DNA from: 13-2-20CM-66-19 sp963824395
Lineage (GTDB): Bacteria; Pseudomonadota; Gammaproteobacteria; Steroidobacterales; Steroidobacteraceae
Direction of reading: 5' to 3'
DNA: 64,000 nucleotides
NCBI GenBank assembly: GCA_963824395.1
Contig: CAWGPF010000001.1
Location: 248,001 to 312,000, forward strand
Shown here: positions 33,041 through 46,394 of the stretch, piece by piece
How the letters are laid out: each line of letters opens with the position of its first letter
Position numbering within the stretch: position 1 is the first letter of the stretch
Translations under genes and position numbers: made by a program
Notes under the pieces: model-generated
Seen by the model: only the letters and a program-made list of their open reading frames with translations
Told to the model about the DNA's origin: nothing
The model's database searches: none

Positions 33041-33044
<4 letters not shown>
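32568..33044 (+). CDS. Rrf2-family Fe-S transcriptional regulator of the suf operon
   Basis: The 158-residue product has the Rrf2 winged helix (MLRISRLTDYATVLLAAL, THIAPPTVSKLLKQLQRSGL, the STRGLHGGYQLSRPP wing) and three cysteines, C92, C99 and C105, in the IscR-like cluster-binding loop. It is expected to sense cluster supply with a [2Fe-2S] cluster and repress its own operon. IscR uses the same three-cysteine arrangement; the name SufR would be confusing because cyanobacterial SufR belongs to another family. Its stop overlaps the sufB start (ATGA). Confidence 0.9.
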
Positions 33045-36343
<3,299 letters not shown>

Positions 36344-36358
36344 CGGGCTGATACGCCG

Positions 36359-37621
36359 ATGAGCACCCTCACCTCCCGCATCGCCGAGGACTACGCCCTC
36401 ACCGCGCCGGCCGCCGACCGGCGCCGCCGTGCAGCGCTCGCGGCGCTCACCGCCGCCGGGCTGCCCACGAGCCGCGATGAGAACTGGAAGTACGCGAACC
36501 TGCGCGCGCTCGAGCGCCTGCGCTTCGTGCCCGCCGCCGCCGGCTCCCCGGCCGCTGCCGCGGCGCTGCCCGAGCCGGTGCCGGGCTTCACCCGCTACGT
36601 GTTCGTCGACGGGCGCTTCGCGGCGGCGCTGTCGGCGCTGCCCGCGCCGCCCTTCACGAGTCTCGCAGGGGCGCCGGAGGCGGCCGGCCCGGATCCGGCC
36701 GAGCGCGGCGCAGATCAGCGCTTTGCGCTCCTGAACGAGGCCTTCGCCCCCGACGGGGCGCGCCTCAGGGTCGCCGCCGGCGCCGCACCGGCGCGCCTCG
36801 AGGTGGTGTTCCTGGCACGCACGGCCGCCGAGCACGGCACCTCCTATCCGCGCCTCGAGGTCACGCTCGATGCCGGCGCGCAGCTTGAGCTCATCGAGCG
36901 CCACGTCAGCGCGGACGCTGCCGGGAGCTTCGTGAACAGCGCGCTGGATGTGAACCTGGGCCGCAACGCCAGCCTCAGCCACTACCGTGTGCAGGCGCTC
37001 TCGGCCCGCAGCATCCTCTTTGACACCCTGAGCGCCACCCTGGGAGCGGCGGCGCACTACCGCCTGCACGCCATCAGCACCGGCGCCCAGTCCGCCCGCT
37101 CCACCCAGAGGCTGCGCCTGGCGGGCGAGGCGGCGCGCCTCACCATGGCGGTCGCGGCCCTCGGGGATGCCCGGCAGGTGCAGGACACCTTCGCGCTCAT
37201 CGAGCACGCCGTGCCGCGGGCGCGCACCGAGCAGCTGTTCCGCGGCATCGCCGCCGGACGCGCGCGCGTCGCCTTCAACGGCAAGATCGTGGTCGCGAAG
37301 GGGGCTGAGGGCACCGACTCGCAGCAGTCGCTGCGCGGGCTGCTGGCAGGCGCGGATGCCGAGATCGACGTGCGGCCGCAGCTTGAGATCTACACGGACG
37401 ACGTGCGCTGCAGCCACGGAGCGAGCGTCGGCAAGCTCGACGACAACATGCTCTTCTACCTGCTGGCGCGCGGCCTCGAGCGCGCGGAAGCGCTGCGGCT
37501 GCTCAAGTGGGCCTTCCTCGCCGATGCCTTCGCCCGCATTGAAGTCCCGGAGCTGCGCCGCCAGATCGAGGAGAACCTCGCCGCGGCGCTCAAAGACCGC
37601 GCCCTGAAGGAGTTACTCTAG
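36359..37621 (+). CDS. sufD: SufD, Fe-S scaffold subunit
   Basis: The 420-residue product is the SufB paralogue of the SufBC2D scaffold. Near the N-terminus LPTSRDENWKYANLRALERL is diagnostic; the C-terminal half has QSLRGLLAGADAEIDVRPQLEIYTDDVRCSHGASVGKLDDNMLFYLLARGL in consecutive segments. The Ala/Pro-rich middle is family-variable. H411 equivalents and cluster residues were not mapped. Its TAG stop overlaps the sufS GTG start by one base. Confidence 0.95.
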   Translation: MSTLTSRIAEDYALTAPAADRRRRAALAALTAAGLPTSRDENWKYANLRALERLRFVPAAAGSPAAAAALPEPVPGFTRYVFVDGRFAAALSALPAPPFTSLAGAPEAAGPDPAERGADQRFALLNEAFAPDGARLRVAAGAAPARLEVVFLARTAAEHGTSYPRLEVTLDAGAQLELIERHVSADAAGSFVNSALDVNLGRNASLSHYRVQALSARSILFDTLSATLGAAAHYRLHAISTGAQSARSTQRLRLAGEAARLTMAVAALGDARQVQDTFALIEHAVPRARTEQLFRGIAAGRARVAFNGKIVVAKGAEGTDSQQSLRGLLAGADAEIDVRPQLEIYTDDVRCSHGASVGKLDDNMLFYLLARGLERAEALRLLKWAFLADAFARIEVPELRRQIEENLAAALKDRALKELL

Positions 37622-38871
37622 TGGCCGCCAACCCCGCCCTCGTGACGCCAGCACCGCTCGATGCCGAGCGCGTGCGGCGCGATTTCCCGATCCTTGGCAC
37701 GCACGTCAACGGCCATCCGCTGGTGTACCTCGACAGCGCCGCCTCCTCGCAGCGCCCCTGGCCGGTGATCCGCGCGGTCGAGCACTACGAGACCCATACC
37801 CACGCCAACGTGCACCGCGGTGTCCACGCCCTAAGCCAGGCCGCGACCGCCGCCTTCGAGGGTGCGCGCGAGCGCGTGCGCCGCTTCCTCAATGCCCGCA
37901 GCGTGCGCGAGGTCATCTTCGTGCGCGGCACCACGGAAGCCATCAACCTCGTGGCGCAGTCCTACGCGCGCCCGCGCTTCAAGCCGGGCGATGAGATCCT
38001 CATCACCGCGCTCGAGCACCACGCCGACATCGTGCCCTGGCAGCTCGTGTGCGAGCAGACCGGCGCGACCCTCAAGGTGGCGCCGATCAACCGCCGTGGC
38101 GAGCTCGAGTTCGAGGAGTACCTGAAACTCCTCTCCCCGCGCACGCGCCTGGTCGGCGTCGCCCACGTCTCCAACGCCTTAGGCACCGTGCTGCCGGTGA
38201 AGCGCATCATCGAGGCGGCACACGCGGTGGGCGCCGTGGTGCTCGTCGATGGCGCACAGGCGGTGCCGCACACCGCGGTGGACGTCGCGGCGCTCGGCGC
38301 CGATTTCTACGCCTTTTCCGCCCACAAGCTCTACGGGCCGACGGGGATCGGCGTGCTCTACGGGCGCGAGGAGCTGCTGCAGGCGATGCCGCCCTGGCAG
38401 GGTGGCGGCGACATGATCCTCACCGTCTCGTTCGAGAAGTCCACCTGGAACGAGCTGCCCTACAAGTTCGAGGCCGGCACCCCGAACATCTCGGGTGCCG
38501 TGGGGCTCGCCGCCGCGATCGATTACGTCGAGGCGCTCGGGCTGCCCGCCATCGCCGCGCACGAAGCGCGGCTGCTGCGGCGCGCGACCGCGGAACTGGC
38601 GCAGATGCCGGACATCGAGCTCATCGGCACCGCCGCCCACAAGGCCGCCGTGCTCTCCTTCACCATGAAGGATGTGCACCCGCACGACCTCGGCACCATC
38701 CTCGATGCCGAAGGAGTCGCGGTGCGCACCGGGCATCACTGCGCCATGCCCGTCATGACTTTTTTCGGCATCCCGGCCACCGCGCGCGCTTCCTTTGCCT
38801 GCTACAACACCGACGCCGACGTCGAAGCCCTGGTGGCAGCGCTCAAGCGCGCCCGCGAGGTGTTTCGCTGA
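37621..38871 (+). CDS. sufS: SufS, group II cysteine desulfurase
   Basis: SufS is a PLP enzyme that takes sulfur from cysteine for cluster assembly. The 416-residue product begins at GTG 37621 and shows DFPILGTHVNGHPLVYLDSAASSQ, VIFVRGTTEAINLVAQS, the PLP lysine in FSAHKLYGPTGIGVLYG, and the persulfide cysteine in RTGHHCAMPVM. The latter region (type II signature) fits partners SufE or SufU. It overlaps sufD by one base and sufU by one base (TGATG), consistent with tight co-translation. Confidence 0.96.
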   Translation: MAANPALVTPAPLDAERVRRDFPILGTHVNGHPLVYLDSAASSQRPWPVIRAVEHYETHTHANVHRGVHALSQAATAAFEGARERVRRFLNARSVREVIFVRGTTEAINLVAQSYARPRFKPGDEILITALEHHADIVPWQLVCEQTGATLKVAPINRRGELEFEEYLKLLSPRTRLVGVAHVSNALGTVLPVKRIIEAAHAVGAVVLVDGAQAVPHTAVDVAALGADFYAFSAHKLYGPTGIGVLYGREELLQAMPPWQGGGDMILTVSFEKSTWNELPYKFEAGTPNISGAVGLAAAIDYVEALGLPAIAAHEARLLRRATAELAQMPDIELIGTAAHKAAVLSFTMKDVHPHDLGTILDAEGVAVRTGHHCAMPVMTFFGIPATARASFACYNTDADVEALVAALKRAREVFR

Positions 38872-39314
38872 TGGACCTGAAGGATCTGTACCGCGACGTG
38901 ATCCTCGATCACAACAAGCGCCCGCGTAACTTCGGCACGCTGGAAGGCGCCGCGGCGCGCGCCGACGGTCACAACCCCCTGTGCGGGGACCGCCTGACCG
39001 TCACGCTGCGTCTGAACGGCGATCGCATCGAGGACATCCGCTTCGAGGGCAAGGGCTGCGCGATCTCCACCGCCTCGGCCTCTCTCATGACGGAAGCCGT
39101 CAAGGGCAAGGACCGGGCCGCCGTGCACACGCTCTTCGAGCAGGTGCACGACCTCCTCACGCGCGAGGAGGCCCCCGCTGCGGCCGCGCTCGGCAAGCTC
39201 GCCGCGCTCTCGGGCGTGCGCGAGTTCCCGGCGCGCGTGAAGTGCGCAAGCCTGTGCTGGCACACCCTCAACGCCGCCCTCGCTGAGGGCGCCGCCACCG
39301 TCTCGACGGAATAG
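38871..39314 (+). CDS. sufU: SufU, zinc-dependent sulfurtransferase
   Basis: The 147-residue IscU-like protein accepts sulfur from SufS. It has the ligands expected of SufU: C38 and D40 in NPLCGDRL, C63 in GKGCAIS and C125 in VKCASLCW, matching C41/D43/C66/C128 of the B. subtilis protein. The 18-residue or so insert before the last cysteine that separates SufU from IscU is present. Most gammaproteobacterial suf operons use SufE instead, so this is a Gram-positive-like version of the pathway. The start overlaps the sufS stop. Confidence 0.93.
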   Translation: MDLKDLYRDVILDHNKRPRNFGTLEGAAARADGHNPLCGDRLTVTLRLNGDRIEDIRFEGKGCAISTASASLMTEAVKGKDRAAVHTLFEQVHDLLTREEAPAAAALGKLAALSGVREFPARVKCASLCWHTLNAALAEGAATVSTE

Positions 39315-39316
39315 CG

Positions 39317-39868
39317 ATGCGCAGACACGAGAACGAGCCCTTCGTCGTCAACCGCGAGGTCAAGGCGGTGATCGTCCCGGCCGGCCAGGAGGTCAACCTC
39401 AAGCCCGGCCAGGCCGGCTACATCACCCAGGCGCTCGGGGGCAGCTTCACCGTCTACATCGACGGCAACCTGTTCCGCGTCTCGGGCGAGGACGCCGATG
39501 CCATCGGCCAGGACACCGTGAAGCCCCCGGAGCTGCCGCCCAACGCCAGCGAAGAGGACGTGAAGAAGCTCGCCTGGGACCAGATGCGCAGCTGTTACGA
39601 TCCGGAAATCCCGATCAATATCGTGGACTTGGGGCTGGTATACGAGTGCGAGGTGAAGGCCCAGGAGGACGGCACCCGCCGCGTGGAGGTTAAGATCACG
39701 CTCACCGCGCCCGGCTGCGGCATGGGTGACATCCTGGTGGACGATGTCCGCGACAAGATCTCCCGCATCCCGACGGTGCGGGAGGTGAAGGTGGAGCTGA
39801 CATTCGACCCGCCCTGGAACCAGAGCATGATGACTGAGGCCGCCCGCCTGCAGACGGGCATGTTTTGA
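39317..39868 (+). CDS. sufT: SufT, DUF59/MIP18-family Fe-S maturation factor
   Basis: The 183-residue product has an N-terminal SufT-specific region (FVVNREVKAVIVPAGQEVNL, ITQALGGSFTVYIDGNLFRV) and a C-terminal DUF59 domain with DPEIPINIVDLGLVYECEV and the TAPGCGMGDIL cysteine motif. SufT supports maturation of Fe-S proteins, notably under high demand in other bacteria; the mechanism is unclear. It starts two bases after the sufU stop. Confidence 0.93.
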   Translation: MRRHENEPFVVNREVKAVIVPAGQEVNLKPGQAGYITQALGGSFTVYIDGNLFRVSGEDADAIGQDTVKPPELPPNASEEDVKKLAWDQMRSCYDPEIPINIVDLGLVYECEVKAQEDGTRRVEVKITLTAPGCGMGDILVDDVRDKISRIPTVREVKVELTFDPPWNQSMMTEAARLQTGMF

Positions 39869-39898
39869 CAACTCAACACCGGACTTAAGGGGGACAGC

Positions 39899-40216
39899 GT
39901 GAGCTCGAAGTGGGTCGACATCGGGGCCGTGAAGGATTTGAGCGAGACCGAGCCGTTCGCGGTATTCGTCGAGGGCTATGCGATCGCGGTGGTGCGCTGC
40001 GGGGAGAGCGTGTACGCGGTGCAGGACCTGTGCACGCACGATGGCGAGACCCTCGGTAACGCCCAGGTCGAGGACTGCCAGATCGTCTGCCCGCGCCACG
40101 GTGCGCACTTCTGCCTGCGCACCGGCCAGGCGCTCACCCCGCCCGCCTACGAGCCGCTGCAGACCTTCGCCGCGCGCATCGACAACGACCGCGTGCTCGT
40201 GGAAGTGCCCTCCTGA
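39899..40216 (+). CDS. Rieske-type [2Fe-2S] ferredoxin
   Basis: The 105-residue product has the Rieske ligands C45-x-H47 and C64-x2-H67 (DLCTHDGE, VCPRHGAHFCL), with no fused oxygenase domain. The fold is that of small Rieske ferredoxins related to the NirD/biphenyl dioxygenase ferredoxin group. The start is GTG 39899 with AAGGGGG about six bases upstream. At the end of the suf operon it could donate electrons for cluster assembly or be a client; this is inference from position. Confidence 0.88.
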   Translation: MSSKWVDIGAVKDLSETEPFAVFVEGYAIAVVRCGESVYAVQDLCTHDGETLGNAQVEDCQIVCPRHGAHFCLRTGQALTPPAYEPLQTFAARIDNDRVLVEVPS

Positions 40217-40228
40217 GGGGCCGCGCGC

Positions 40229-40741
40229 ATGAAGCGACTCACGCTCATGCGACACGCGGATGCACGCTTTAAGGATGCCGGGCTCACCGACCTCGAGCGG
40301 CCGCTCAGCCGCCGTGGCAGCGGCGCCGCCGAAGCCATGGCGCAGCGCCTGATCGCGCTTAAGCTCGCTCCCGACCTGCTGCTCGCAAGCCCGGCACGCC
40401 GCGCGCAGCAGACCGCGCAGGTGCTCTCGCGCGAGCTGTCGCTCACCGCCCGGCGTGTGCTGCGCGAGGACGCGCTGTACCTCGCCAGCGCCGCAGACCT
40501 CCTCGGCATCGCCCGCCGGACCGGCCCGCGCGTGGCGCACCTCATGGTCGTGGCGCACAACCCGGGACTGTCCGAGCTCGTGGAGCAGCTCCTGCCCGAG
40601 GGTGAGGCGCAGTCGCTCGCGACCGCGGCGTTCTGCTCGATGGAGTTCGGGTGCGGCGAGTGGCAGGAGCTGTCTGCCGCCACCCTGACCGGCGCACGCC
40701 ACGAATCACCCCCTGCGGGCCTGTTCGGGCTCTTCGCCTGA
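40229..40741 (+). CDS. sixA: SixA-type histidine phosphatase
   Basis: This 170-residue member of the histidine phosphatase (RHG) superfamily begins RLTLMRHADARFKDAGLTDLERPLSRRG, with the phosphate-accepting H8, and has the second catalytic His in MVVAHNPGLSELVEQLLP. SixA removes phosphate from His residues of HPt domains or the nitrogen PTS in E. coli. It lies 12 bp after the ferredoxin gene and is probably the last gene of the suf transcript. It is convergent with sdaA. Confidence 0.88.
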   Translation: MKRLTLMRHADARFKDAGLTDLERPLSRRGSGAAEAMAQRLIALKLAPDLLLASPARRAQQTAQVLSRELSLTARRVLREDALYLASAADLLGIARRTGPRVAHLMVVAHNPGLSELVEQLLPEGEAQSLATAAFCSMEFGCGEWQELSAATLTGARHESPPAGLFGLFA

Positions 40742-40759
40742 CTCACAGCCCCGCAGCGC

Positions 40760-42127
<1,368 letters not shown>

Positions 42128-42254
42128 GGATCTGCCCACCTCGCGGGCCGCCTTGGGCCCGCTGCCATCGCCGTCGGGGGTGTTCCGCGTCCCGCGCTGC
42201 GCAGTGTGCAGCCTTGAACACACCCCGACATGCTTTGCGGCGACCTTGAGGGAC

Positions 42255-42659
42255 TCAAATGCGACCGCGCAGCCGCCGCAGCCGGGCGCGCTCGTGCTTG
42301 TCCGGGCGCCGCTTGGGGCGCGGCGTCAGCGCCGCGGCGAGCTTCATGCGCGCACCGAACTCGGCACGCCGCGCGCGGCTTGCCGGGCTCTCCTCATAAC
42401 ATAGTGCGGCCGCCGGCGCCGGCCCGCGACGCGCGGGGATGGCCTGCACCGTGCACTCGAACTCCACGGCGCCGCGCGTGAGGCTGACACGGTCGCCCAG
42501 GCGCAGCGCCCGCCCCGGCTTCACGCGCTCGCCGTTGACGTGTACCCGGCCGCCGGCGACCGCCTGGGTGGCGAGCGCGCGCGAGCCGTACAGGCGCACG
42601 CCAAACAGCCAGCGGTCGATGCGGGCGGCTCCGGCGTGCGTGCTTGAAGGCTCGTTCAT
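42255..42659 (-). CDS. hslR: Hsp15-like S4-domain RNA-binding protein
   Basis: The 134-residue product has an N-terminal S4 domain (ARIDRWLFGVRLYGSRALATQAVAGGRVHVNGERVKPGRAL in consecutive segments) followed by a very basic C-terminus (PRPKRRPDKHERARLRRLRGRI). This is the architecture of Hsp15, which in E. coli recycles 50S subunits with stalled nascent chains. It is divergent from kbl, with 26 bp between start codons. It would be a second ribosome-rescue factor in the window beside tmRNA/SmpB. Confidence 0.88.
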   Translation of the reverse strand: MNEPSSTHAGAARIDRWLFGVRLYGSRALATQAVAGGRVHVNGERVKPGRALRLGDRVSLTRGAVEFECTVQAIPARRGPAPAAALCYEESPASRARRAEFGARMKLAAALTPRPKRRPDKHERARLRRLRGRI

Positions 42660-42670
42660 GGGCCCTCAAG

Positions 42671-42676
42671 TATAAT
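42671..42676 (+). promoter_or_regulatory. Perfect -10 box just before kbl
   Basis: TATAAT ends ten bases before the kbl ATG (42686). Transcription from it would start only about 0-4 bases before the start codon, giving a leaderless or nearly leaderless kbl message; no Shine-Dalgarno sequence is present. A -35 at the right distance is not convincing (TTGAAG lies 21 bp upstream). The hslR start codon lies 12 bp to the left, so the promoter overlaps the hslR control region. Confidence 0.5.
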
Positions 42677-42685
42677 TACCCGATC

Positions 42686-43873
42686 ATGAATGAAGCGGTC
42701 ATAACGCGCCTCAGGGGCGATCTGGATAATCTGCGTGCCCAGGGCCTTTTCAAGCCCGAGCGCGTGCTGCAGGGCCCCCAGGGCGGGGTGGTCGAGACGG
42801 GTGGCCGCGAGGTCATCAACCTGTGCGCCAACAACTACCTCGGGCTTGCCAACCACCCGCAGGTGCGTGCGGCGGCGCAGCGCTCGCTCGACACCTACGG
42901 TTACGGCATGGCCTCGGTGCGCTTCATCTGCGGCACCCAGGAAACCCACAAGGAGCTCGAGCGGCGCCTGGCGCGCTTTCTCGGGATGGAGGACGTCATC
43001 CTCTACTCCTCCTGCTTCGATGCCAACGGGGGCCTGTTCGAGACCCTCCTCGATGAGCGCGACGCGGTGATCTCGGATGCGCTCAACCACGCGAGCATCA
43101 TCGACGGCATCCGCCTGTGCAAGGCGCAGCGCCTGCGCTACGCCAACAGCGACATGGCGCAGCTCGAGGCGCGCCTCAAGGAGTGCGCCGGCGCCCGCAC
43201 GCGCCTCATCGCCACCGATGGCGTGTTCTCGATGGACGGCTACATCGCGAAGCTGGCTGAGATCTGCGACCTCGCCGAGCGCTACGATGCGCTCGTCATG
43301 GTCGATGACTCGCACGCCACGGGCTTCATGGGTGCCACGGGGCGCGGCACGCCCGAACACTGCGGGGTCGCCGCGCGCATCGACATCCTCACCGGCACCC
43401 TCGGCAAGGCGCTGGGCGGCGGCAGCGGGGGCTACGTCGCCGCGCGGCGCGAGGTGATCGAGTGGCTGCGGCAGCGCTCGCGCCCGTACCTCTTCTCCAA
43501 CAGCATCCCGCCGGTGGTCGCGTGCGCAAGTCTCGCGGTGCTCGATCTGCTGGAGGCGAGCCCCGGCCTGCGCGCGCAGCTCACCGAGAACGCCCGCTTC
43601 TTCCGCGCCGGCATGACACAGGCTGGCTTCACGCTCAAGCCCGGCGAGCACCCGATCATCCCCGTGATGCTCGGCGATGCGGCGCTCGCCGCTCGCATGG
43701 CCGAGCGGCTGCTGCAGGAAGGCGTCTATGTCATCGGCTTCTCCTACCCGGTCGTGCCGCAGGGCCAGGCGCGCATCCGCACACAGATGTCGGCGGCGCT
43801 TACGCGCGCGCAGCTCGAGCAGGCGCTCGCCGCCTTCACGCGCGTGGGCCGCGAGCTGGGCGTCATCGGCTGA
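42686..43873 (+). CDS. kbl: 2-amino-3-ketobutyrate CoA ligase (glycine C-acetyltransferase)
   Basis: Kbl is the PLP enzyme that splits 2-amino-3-ketobutyrate with CoA to glycine and acetyl-CoA. The 395-residue product has NLCANNYLGLANHP, the GYGMASVRFICGTQETHKELE segment, VDDSHATGFMG, and the PLP lysine in TGTLGKALGGGSGGY. It forms the threonine-degradation operon with tdh, 21 bp downstream. The ATG at 42686 matches the family N-terminus; the leader is discussed in the -10 entry. Confidence 0.96.
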   Translation: MNEAVITRLRGDLDNLRAQGLFKPERVLQGPQGGVVETGGREVINLCANNYLGLANHPQVRAAAQRSLDTYGYGMASVRFICGTQETHKELERRLARFLGMEDVILYSSCFDANGGLFETLLDERDAVISDALNHASIIDGIRLCKAQRLRYANSDMAQLEARLKECAGARTRLIATDGVFSMDGYIAKLAEICDLAERYDALVMVDDSHATGFMGATGRGTPEHCGVAARIDILTGTLGKALGGGSGGYVAARREVIEWLRQRSRPYLFSNSIPPVVACASLAVLDLLEASPGLRAQLTENARFFRAGMTQAGFTLKPGEHPIIPVMLGDAALAARMAERLLQEGVYVIGFSYPVVPQGQARIRTQMSAALTRAQLEQALAAFTRVGRELGVIG

Positions 43874-43894
43874 TTCAAGGAAAGCACCACAAGC

Positions 43895-44938
43895 ATGAAA
43901 GCACTCGTCAAAGAGCAGGCCGCCCCGGGGATCTGGCTGAAGGACATCCCGGAGCCGAAGGTCGGCCCCAACGACGTCCTGATCGAGATCGCCAAGACCG
44001 CCATCTGCGGCACCGACATGCACATCTACAAGTGGGACGCCTGGGCGCAGAAGACGATCCCCGTGCCGATGGCGGTGGGGCACGAGTACTGCGGCCGCAT
44101 CGTCGACCTCGGCTCCGAGGTCAAGGGGCTCAAGACCGGCGACCGCGTGTCGGGCGAGGGCCACATCACCTGCGGCTACTGCCGCAACTGCCGCGCCGGC
44201 CGCCGCCACCTGTGCCGCAACACCATCGGCGTGGGCGTGAACCGGCCCGGCGCCTTCGCCGAGTACCTGTCGATCCCGGCGGACAACACCTTCAAGCTCC
44301 CCGACTCGATCCGCGACGACATCGCCTCGATCCTCGACCCGTTCGGCAACGCCACCCACACCGCGCTCGCCTTCAACATGGTGGGCGAGGACGTGCTCAT
44401 CACCGGCGCCGGTCCGATCGGCATCATGGCGGTCGCGGTGGCGCGCTTCACCGGCGCACGCCACGTCGTGATCACGGACGTGAACGACTACCGCCTGGAG
44501 CTCGCGCGGCAGATGGGCGCGACGCGCGCCATCAACGTGCAGCGCGAGTCGCTCGATGCGACCATGAAGGACCTCGGCATGCAGGAAGGCTTCGACGTCG
44601 GCCTGGAGATGTCGGGCAACGCGCAGGCGCTGCGCGAGATGCTGCGTACCATGCACCACGGCGGCTCGATCGCGATCCTCGGCATTCCGCCGGAGGAGAC
44701 GGCCATCGACTGGAACCAGGTGATCTTCAAGGGCCTCACCATCAAGGGCATCTACGGGCGCGAGATGTTCGAGACCTGGTACAAAATGGCGAGCCTGCTG
44801 CAGAGCGGACTGAAGCTCGACCCGATCATCACGCACCACTTCGCCGTGCAGGACTACATCCAGGGGTTCGAGACCATGGGCTCGGGGAAGTCCGGCAAGG
44901 TGATCCTCGACTGGTCGACGCTCAAGTCGCGCAACTAG
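43895..44938 (+). CDS. tdh: L-threonine 3-dehydrogenase
   Basis: Tdh oxidises L-threonine to 2-amino-3-ketobutyrate with NAD+. The 347-residue zinc-dependent medium-chain dehydrogenase has the catalytic zinc residues in ICGTDMHIY and VGHEYCGRI, the structural zinc cysteines in CGYCRNCRAGRRHLC and the Rossmann motif ITGAGPIGIMAV. The C-terminal GREMFETWYKM is specific to Tdh. It is the second gene of kbl-tdh. A LysR regulator gene is convergent 17 bp beyond its stop. Confidence 0.96.
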   Translation: MKALVKEQAAPGIWLKDIPEPKVGPNDVLIEIAKTAICGTDMHIYKWDAWAQKTIPVPMAVGHEYCGRIVDLGSEVKGLKTGDRVSGEGHITCGYCRNCRAGRRHLCRNTIGVGVNRPGAFAEYLSIPADNTFKLPDSIRDDIASILDPFGNATHTALAFNMVGEDVLITGAGPIGIMAVAVARFTGARHVVITDVNDYRLELARQMGATRAINVQRESLDATMKDLGMQEGFDVGLEMSGNAQALREMLRTMHHGGSIAILGIPPEETAIDWNQVIFKGLTIKGIYGREMFETWYKMASLLQSGLKLDPIITHHFAVQDYIQGFETMGSGKSGKVILDWSTLKSRN

Positions 44939-44954
44939 CGCGCCCGGTGAGCGT

Positions 44955-45866
44955 TCAGCGCTTCTTGCCCGGCGGGGCGGCGAAGGCGCGCGCCTGCGCC
45001 TGCAGCCAGTCGCGGAAGATCGCAACCTTGGGCAGCTCGACGTAGGTCTTCGGGCACACGAAGTAATAGGCGAAGCGGTACGGGATGAGGCGCTCGCTGG
45101 CGAGCGCGATGCGCCCGGCGGCGAGTTCGCCCGCGGCCAGCGTCCAGCGGATGAGGGCGAACCCCAGGCCCTCGATGGCCGCCTCCAGCACGCTCACCGA
45201 GTCGTCCATGTAGGCCCCGCGCTGCGCCTTGCGCGAGGCGGCGCCGCCGGCCGACCAGCTCGACCAGTCGAGCTCGACCCCGTGCAGCAGCGGGCGCGCG
45301 TCGGGGTCGGCGTCGGTATCGAGCGGCCCGTATTTCTTCAGCACCCGGGGTGCGGCGACGGCGAGCAGCCAGTCGTCCATCAGCTTCTCCACGTGCAGTC
45401 CGGGGTAGCGCCCGCCGCCCAAGCGCACGGCGGCGTGAAAGTCGCTGCGCGCGAAGTCGACGAGCTCCGTGGATGACTGGATGCGCAGCTCGACCTGCGG
45501 ATGGCGGGCGTGCAGGTCGGCGAGGCGCGGCGTCAGCCACTTCTGCAGGAAGGACGGCAGCACGCTCAGGTTGATGCTGCCGCTCTGGCGCGTGTTCTTC
45601 AGGCGCTGCAGGGTGGTCTCGAGCTCATCAAGACCGGCGCGTATTCCGGGCAGCAGCTGCGCCCCTTCCGGGGTGAGTTCTACCTTGCGGCCGCTCCTGC
45701 GGAACAAAGGCGTCTGCAGGTAGTCCTCGAGCGCCTTGATCTGCTGGCTCACCGCGGCCGGCGTCACGTGCAGCGCCTCGGCGGCGTCGCCGAAATTCAG
45801 CCGAGTCGCCACGGCCTCGAATACGCGTAACGCGTTGAGCGGCAGCCGGTCGTAAGCCGATCCCAC
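44955..45866 (-). CDS. LysR-family transcriptional regulator (GcvA-like)
   Basis: The 303-residue product has an N-terminal winged helix (LNALRVFEAVATRLNFGDAAEALHVTPAAVSQQIKALEDYL in consecutive segments) and a type 2 periplasmic-binding effector domain (INLSVLPSFLQKWLTPRL). N-terminal wording such as PLNALRVFEAVA and AVSQQIKALEDYL, and the total length, are those of the GcvA subgroup, which controls glycine cleavage genes in E. coli. GTG 45866 is preceded by AAGGA seven to ten bases upstream. It lies beside kbl-tdh, which makes glycine, so an amino-acid role is plausible but inferred. Confidence 0.88.
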   Translation of the reverse strand: MGSAYDRLPLNALRVFEAVATRLNFGDAAEALHVTPAAVSQQIKALEDYLQTPLFRRSGRKVELTPEGAQLLPGIRAGLDELETTLQRLKNTRQSGSINLSVLPSFLQKWLTPRLADLHARHPQVELRIQSSTELVDFARSDFHAAVRLGGGRYPGLHVEKLMDDWLLAVAAPRVLKKYGPLDTDADPDARPLLHGVELDWSSWSAGGAASRKAQRGAYMDDSVSVLEAAIEGLGFALIRWTLAAGELAAGRIALASERLIPYRFAYYFVCPKTYVELPKVAIFRDWLQAQARAFAAPPGKKR

Positions 45867-46002
45867 GAGAAGTTTTCCTTAAGCTGGCTTCAGATTCTCG
45901 GTTTGTTCGCAATGCCCGGGCAGCCGAGAGTAACACCCATGAAATCGGCGGCCACGAACCCATACCGGTTCGGCGGTGGACAGCCACACAGAGGACCTCA
46001 TC

Positions 46003-46158
46003 ATGTCAGCCTCAATCTTCGGTCAGCGCGTCGTGGCACTCCTCGGCTCCCTCCTGATATCCGCCCTGCTGTGGGCGCCGATCGCCTCCCCGGTCGAGGT
46101 GGCGGCCACCGTCCAGGCGGTGGATCACGCGGTTGGCGCGACACTGCATGGTCGTTAG
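46003..46158 (+). CDS. Small secreted or membrane peptide, unknown function
   Basis: A 51-residue product from ATG 46003, with GAGGA seven bases upstream. It is hydrophobic at the N-terminus (FGQRVVALLGSLLISALLWA) and then short and mildly polar (PVEVAATVQAVDHAVGATL), as in an uncleaved anchor or a small exported peptide. It is divergent from the LysR gene and about 240 bp upstream of a convergent flavin-binding protein gene, with nothing evident in between. I do not recognise a family. Confidence 0.5.
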   Translation: MSASIFGQRVVALLGSLLISALLWAPIASPVEVAATVQAVDHAVGATLHGR

Positions 46159-46394
46159 CGTCAGTGTGCGTCACGGGAGCGCGCCCGGCCATCAGAACGG
46201 CAGCTGCGCAGCGCGCGGGGTGCGGTCTGATGCGTCCGGGCCGGGCGCTGCCCCTGCGACCTGCCCGGTGCTGAGCGTCAGGAAGCCGCAAACGGCTAAT
46301 TCAGTCCCGGGTGGCGCGCTGCCGCGGGCGCAATGCGTGCATGGACCGGATGCCTGCGGGCAGCACGGTCAAGGGCATGCCGGGCAGGCGCGCA

